Positions 61,140-64,000 of a stretch of DNA of 64,000 bases are shown in pieces. Made by a program: the position numbers and the translations under genes. Under the pieces are notes generated by a model. The model was given only the letters and a program-made list of their open reading frames with translations. It had not been told where the DNA came from and did no database searches. Every line of letters starts with the position of its first letter. The stretch's first letter is position 1. Location of the stretch: the NCBI GenBank assembly GCA_037179335.1, contig JAKZHN010000002.1, positions 1,488,001 to 1,552,000 on the forward strand, written 5' to 3'. The DNA is from Cyclaneusma minus. Taxonomy: Eukaryota > Ascomycota > Leotiomycetes > Marthamycetales > Marthamycetaceae.

Positions 61140-61883
61140 ACTAGAGTTAGCAGTGGGTTCTTCAAAAGGAGCAGTAATTCCGGTGGCTCTATGTTGAAAC
61201 AAAACAGCTTGGGTATAAGGCCAATCTATTGATAAAACAACAAACAGTCGTTTCGCCGCGGCTATTAGGGCCGTGTTTTCACGCGTTAGGCCGTGGAGAG
61301 GATGTAACTGGTCTACAAGCCGATATAATATACTGCATTCGAACGTATCTCGTCTACTTTTTCCAAAGATTTAGGGCGTTGGTCGCTCCCAAATCGACTA
61401 GGTAGCGTGGTAAGGCTATCGGGAATTGCCTGAAAGTAGTACCGCCTTCGCGACAGCAGATGCGAGTAGTGCATTTGGTCAACTGTCACAGCATTATCAC
61501 GCACAGACCTCACGTGACCATGGCACGTGCTCTTAGCGCCTCGCGCACCAGAAGCTGAATTTGAGAGCTTTGCACTCTGGGGAGCTTCCCTCTCCAGCTC
61601 GACATGCTCCACAACAGTTCCCAAGCTTTCTCAAAGTCCAATATCGACCAAAGGCATTTCGAGTAAGTTAATTCCTATCTCAGCGCCGTCTCTGTCTGGA
61701 ACCTAGAATTCTGGGCTCTTCATTGCGCAGATTGGCTTCTACCAACCAATTGTTCTCATCGCAGTTGATCGTAGCTCAAGTTGAGCGTAGATCGCACCCA
61801 CAGTCTCCCGTGCTGGCACAAACTATTTTCCAGCAACTGATGTCCCACTATGTGAGCACATGCTAACCATCCTTGTTTAGACC
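61140..61883. other. Divergent intergenic region between two zinc-finger genes
   Basis: Possible promoter region for both neighbours; may hold a first exon of the minus-strand gene. The minus frame 61313-61624 is open but has no recognisable domain. CACGTG is absent in the centre, although CACGTGACC and GCACGTGC occur near 61512-61530. Confidence 0.4.
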
Positions 61884-62760
61884 ATGAATCCTCATTTGAA
61901 ACCCTGCACCTTTTGCCGCAAGATAATCGACTGGAGCACTGTCAGGCTCGATGAAGCAGAATGCCACCATTTGATAGGCGGATGCCTCAAGAACTTCCCT
62001 CCCGTTACTTCTCTTCCTTGGCCTCCGATGATGCCTCCGTATGTGACATATCACTACACGCCATCGCCTGCATCCGCCTCTTTCCCCTCCACGAACGCTA
62101 CCATGCCGGAATCGAACACCTTCGCCCCGGAGATCGAACACAGCCAGCCCCAGCTCGCATCGACTGCCGCCGATATGGCCACGCCCTCGGGCCGCAGCAA
62201 GGAACCCACTGCTCCTGCATCGGCTACTCAAGCCACTCAAGGACAGAAGAGAAAGCGTGGAGAGAACAAGACGGCCAAGACCGGTGACAATGGCAAGAAG
62301 GTATGTAACAATGGGTACAAGTCGACAAAACATCCACATGTCCCCCAAAGCAATTCCATAGGGAGACTATCAACTCACATCGTATTAGAAAGGTCGTCGG
62401 GACCATGAGCCTGATGTCCTGGCTATTCTATTGGCAGCTTGGCGCAGTCGACAAACACCGCAGCAGCCCAAAGTATGGCTGACAACTGCAGAAAGCGACG
62501 AAATCGCCAACGAAACCGCCGGCTGCGCTCATCCTATGAACGGACCCCAGGTCAGGAAGTGGTTTTCAACAAGCAGATCTAGGGGCCACCACCTGTTGGA
62601 TGAGGAGGCTTCCGAAGGGCAAGACGCCGCCGCCGAGAACGCTGGACTTGAGGTGACTGATGAAGACGACGAAGAAGACGGTGCTTTTCGGGCCAAGCGC
62701 GCGAAGAGAGGCAAGGGAAAGAAGAACAAGAAAGGCAACAATGGTGATGATGAAGAGTAG
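61884..62760 (+). CDS. Zinc-finger plus homeodomain-like protein with basic/acidic tail
   Basis: Two exons, 61884-62300 and 62389-62760, intron 88 nt (AAG|GTATGT ... TATTAG|AAAG); 262 residues. N-terminus: Cys8-x2-Cys11 then Cys27-His28-His29-x4-Cys34 (CTFCRKIIDW, ECHHLIGGC), a C2HC finger with the same Cys8/Cys11 start and H-L-x2-G-C end as the neighbouring minus-strand gene. A Pro/Ser/Thr-rich middle and a basic patch (GQKRKRGENKTAK) follow. Residues about 148-205 resemble a homeodomain: DVLAILLAAWRSRQTPQQPK, WLTTAESDEIANETAG, PQVRKWFSTSRSR. At helix 3, W197-F198 and R202 are kept, but the DNA-contacting Asn is Thr200. The tail is KRGKGKKNKKGNN then DDEE. Likely nuclear; DNA binding may be altered. 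Related to the gene at 59244. Confidence 0.72.
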
Positions 62761-63570
62761 CCAGTTACCAGGGCATGACGAGGTTGACGACAAACTGCGC
62801 ATGATGATGGGAATGGGATGAATCTTTCCGTGTATCGCTGCAGATAGTTCGTCAAAAGAATCCAACTGACGATTTCCTCGTACTCGAATCTGGTATCCTG
62901 ATATACTTGCCTGCCATTCATGGAGGCCACGATGTTACAACTCCTGATTACTACTTGTGCACGGGAAGCAAACCTGCTTTCAAGCTTGCTTCCAACTCAC
63001 GACATATAGTAGATGCACATGTTCTGGAAATAGCATTGCGAGGGAAATTAACCTATGAATTTTTCTCAAAAAAAGAAAAAGGCAGCAAGGCAGTAAGGCA
63101 ACAAATAGTCCGATGGAAGATCCAGTCTAGGATAAGCTTCCTCGAGGTCGCTTCGCACCAACACACACAAGATTCGGTTCATAGTACCAAAAGTCGACTT
63201 ACGTACATGTCACAATGCTCGATCTTTTCTGAACCTCCACAAGGTCAAAGCCTATCTTTACAATCCCCCAAATCCAGTTCCATCTCTGCTTCGAGGCCGA
63301 GAGATCTCAATTGGGAAAGTCTAACATGCGTAAATTGGAACTGCGAATCGTATTATTCCCGTCACCGCGTCTGAGCCAAGTGTTGCCTCCGCAAACTGTT
63401 CTCCAAGCGACCACTTGTCAAGTCTGTGAGCATAATGCTGAAGATCCTTGTCTAGAACTGTATCTCCCATTCGCGAAGCTTGCCAGTTCTGTGGCCTCCG
63501 GCACAGGCCGGCTTGCACCCAATGATTCCCCCCCTCTTTATCAACCATGGAAGCCACCAATACACCTGAA
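62761..63570. other. Intergenic region at the right end
   Basis: No gene I can support; short frames on both strands without domains. It may include 5' exons of the partial gene that follows. Confidence 0.4.
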
Positions 63571-63573
63571 GAG

Positions 63574-64000
63574 TAACGGCGATTAGGCAGGGGTTCCTGG
63601 CAAACGCAGCCGCTCGTCGTGCCGCCGCTCTCCCCCTCGTTCCCCAGTCCAAATTCCACGGTATCGTCATCGTCATTGGCTCGGCAGAAGCAGAAGCTGA
63701 TGGTGAGAATGCTGCTCGCGGTCTGCTCAATGAGCCCGTATATACCAAGACTCCACCCGCCGTCAGCCATGCTATCACCGCCAAGGCCTCAGCCATCCAG
63801 ACAACTAGAGTAACAAGGTCGCAGCATCAGCTGAATGCCGATGATGATGCTGGATCGCAAACTCCAGCTTCCCCTGAGACGCGCATGGCGAAGAGAAAGA
63901 AGATGGAGGAGAATAAGGCGGGTAAAGAAGACGCAAAGAGGATCAGAAGTATAATGACGAGGTGAAATCTGGGGCGATAGATGAGCGCTGTGATGCAATA
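63574..64000 (+). CDS. Possible further member of the local family, partial, leaves the window
   Basis: The plus frame 63574-63965 reads KFHGIVIVIGSAEAEADGEN, then LLNEPVYTKTPPAVSHAITAKA and a basic end (ETRMAKRKKMEENKAGKEDAKR). That end resembles GQKRKRGENKTAKTGDNGKK just before the homeodomain-like exon of the gene at 61884. The stop TGA at 63963 overlaps a donor-like AG|GTGAAA, so coding may continue in an exon beyond the right edge. A pyrimidine run ending CCCCAG (about 63627-63646) may be the acceptor for this exon. No upstream exon is identified; it could also be a decayed copy. Confidence 0.35.

Overview
The window reads as nuclear DNA of a filamentous ascomycete (Pezizomycotina). The support is: short GT-AG introns of about 50-150 nt, a fungal phytochrome, a HET-domain protein, a CFEM protein, a Git3-type receptor, a Kre9/Knh1-like GPI protein, and a block of transposons carrying C-to-T/G-to-A (RIP-type) mutations. 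A Dothideomycete-like lineage is plausible, but this is inference from gene content only.

Layout. 1-24.2 kb is a normal gene region: a fungal phytochrome whose kinase output looks degenerate (minus, cut by the left edge), a seven-helix Git3-like receptor (minus), a 4-kb gene-free stretch, a HET-domain protein with an N-terminal zinc-finger-like motif (minus), an aldo-keto reductase (plus), a CFEM GPI protein (plus), a Dal5/Tna1-type MFS permease (minus) and a Ser/Thr-rich secreted repeat protein (plus).

24.8-29.8 kb holds about 16 diverged units of roughly 290 bp. Each has a TATATAAA-like box, a following pyrimidine tract and, 50-85 bp upstream, a CTGCTGTC element; no conserved reading frame was found. 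44.9-48.85 kb holds a second array, period about 320 bp, whose TATA boxes point the other way, so the two arrays face each other. Between them lies a 14.1-kb AT-rich block that resolves into a nested structure: an outer LTR retrotransposon (30254-44331), an inner LTR retrotransposon inside it (35954-43742, perfect 5-bp target duplication), and an unmutated 0.4-kb terminal-inverted-repeat element (35224-35632) that arrived after the RIP.

49.5-64 kb holds a Ser-rich Kre9/Knh1-like GPI protein (minus). Then comes a gene-poor stretch with minisatellites and frameshifted gene fragments: two Nam8/Csx1-type RNA-binding fragments and one homeodomain fragment. A small local family follows: a TALE-like homeodomain gene with an acidic tail, a C2HC zinc-finger gene, a zinc-finger plus homeodomain-like gene, and possibly a further member cut by the right edge.

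I see no operon-like or biosynthetic cluster logic. The most unusual things are the facing promoter-like arrays, the reciprocal mutation pattern of the LTR pairs, the phytochrome lacking its phospho-acceptor histidine, and the zinc-finger/homeodomain family.
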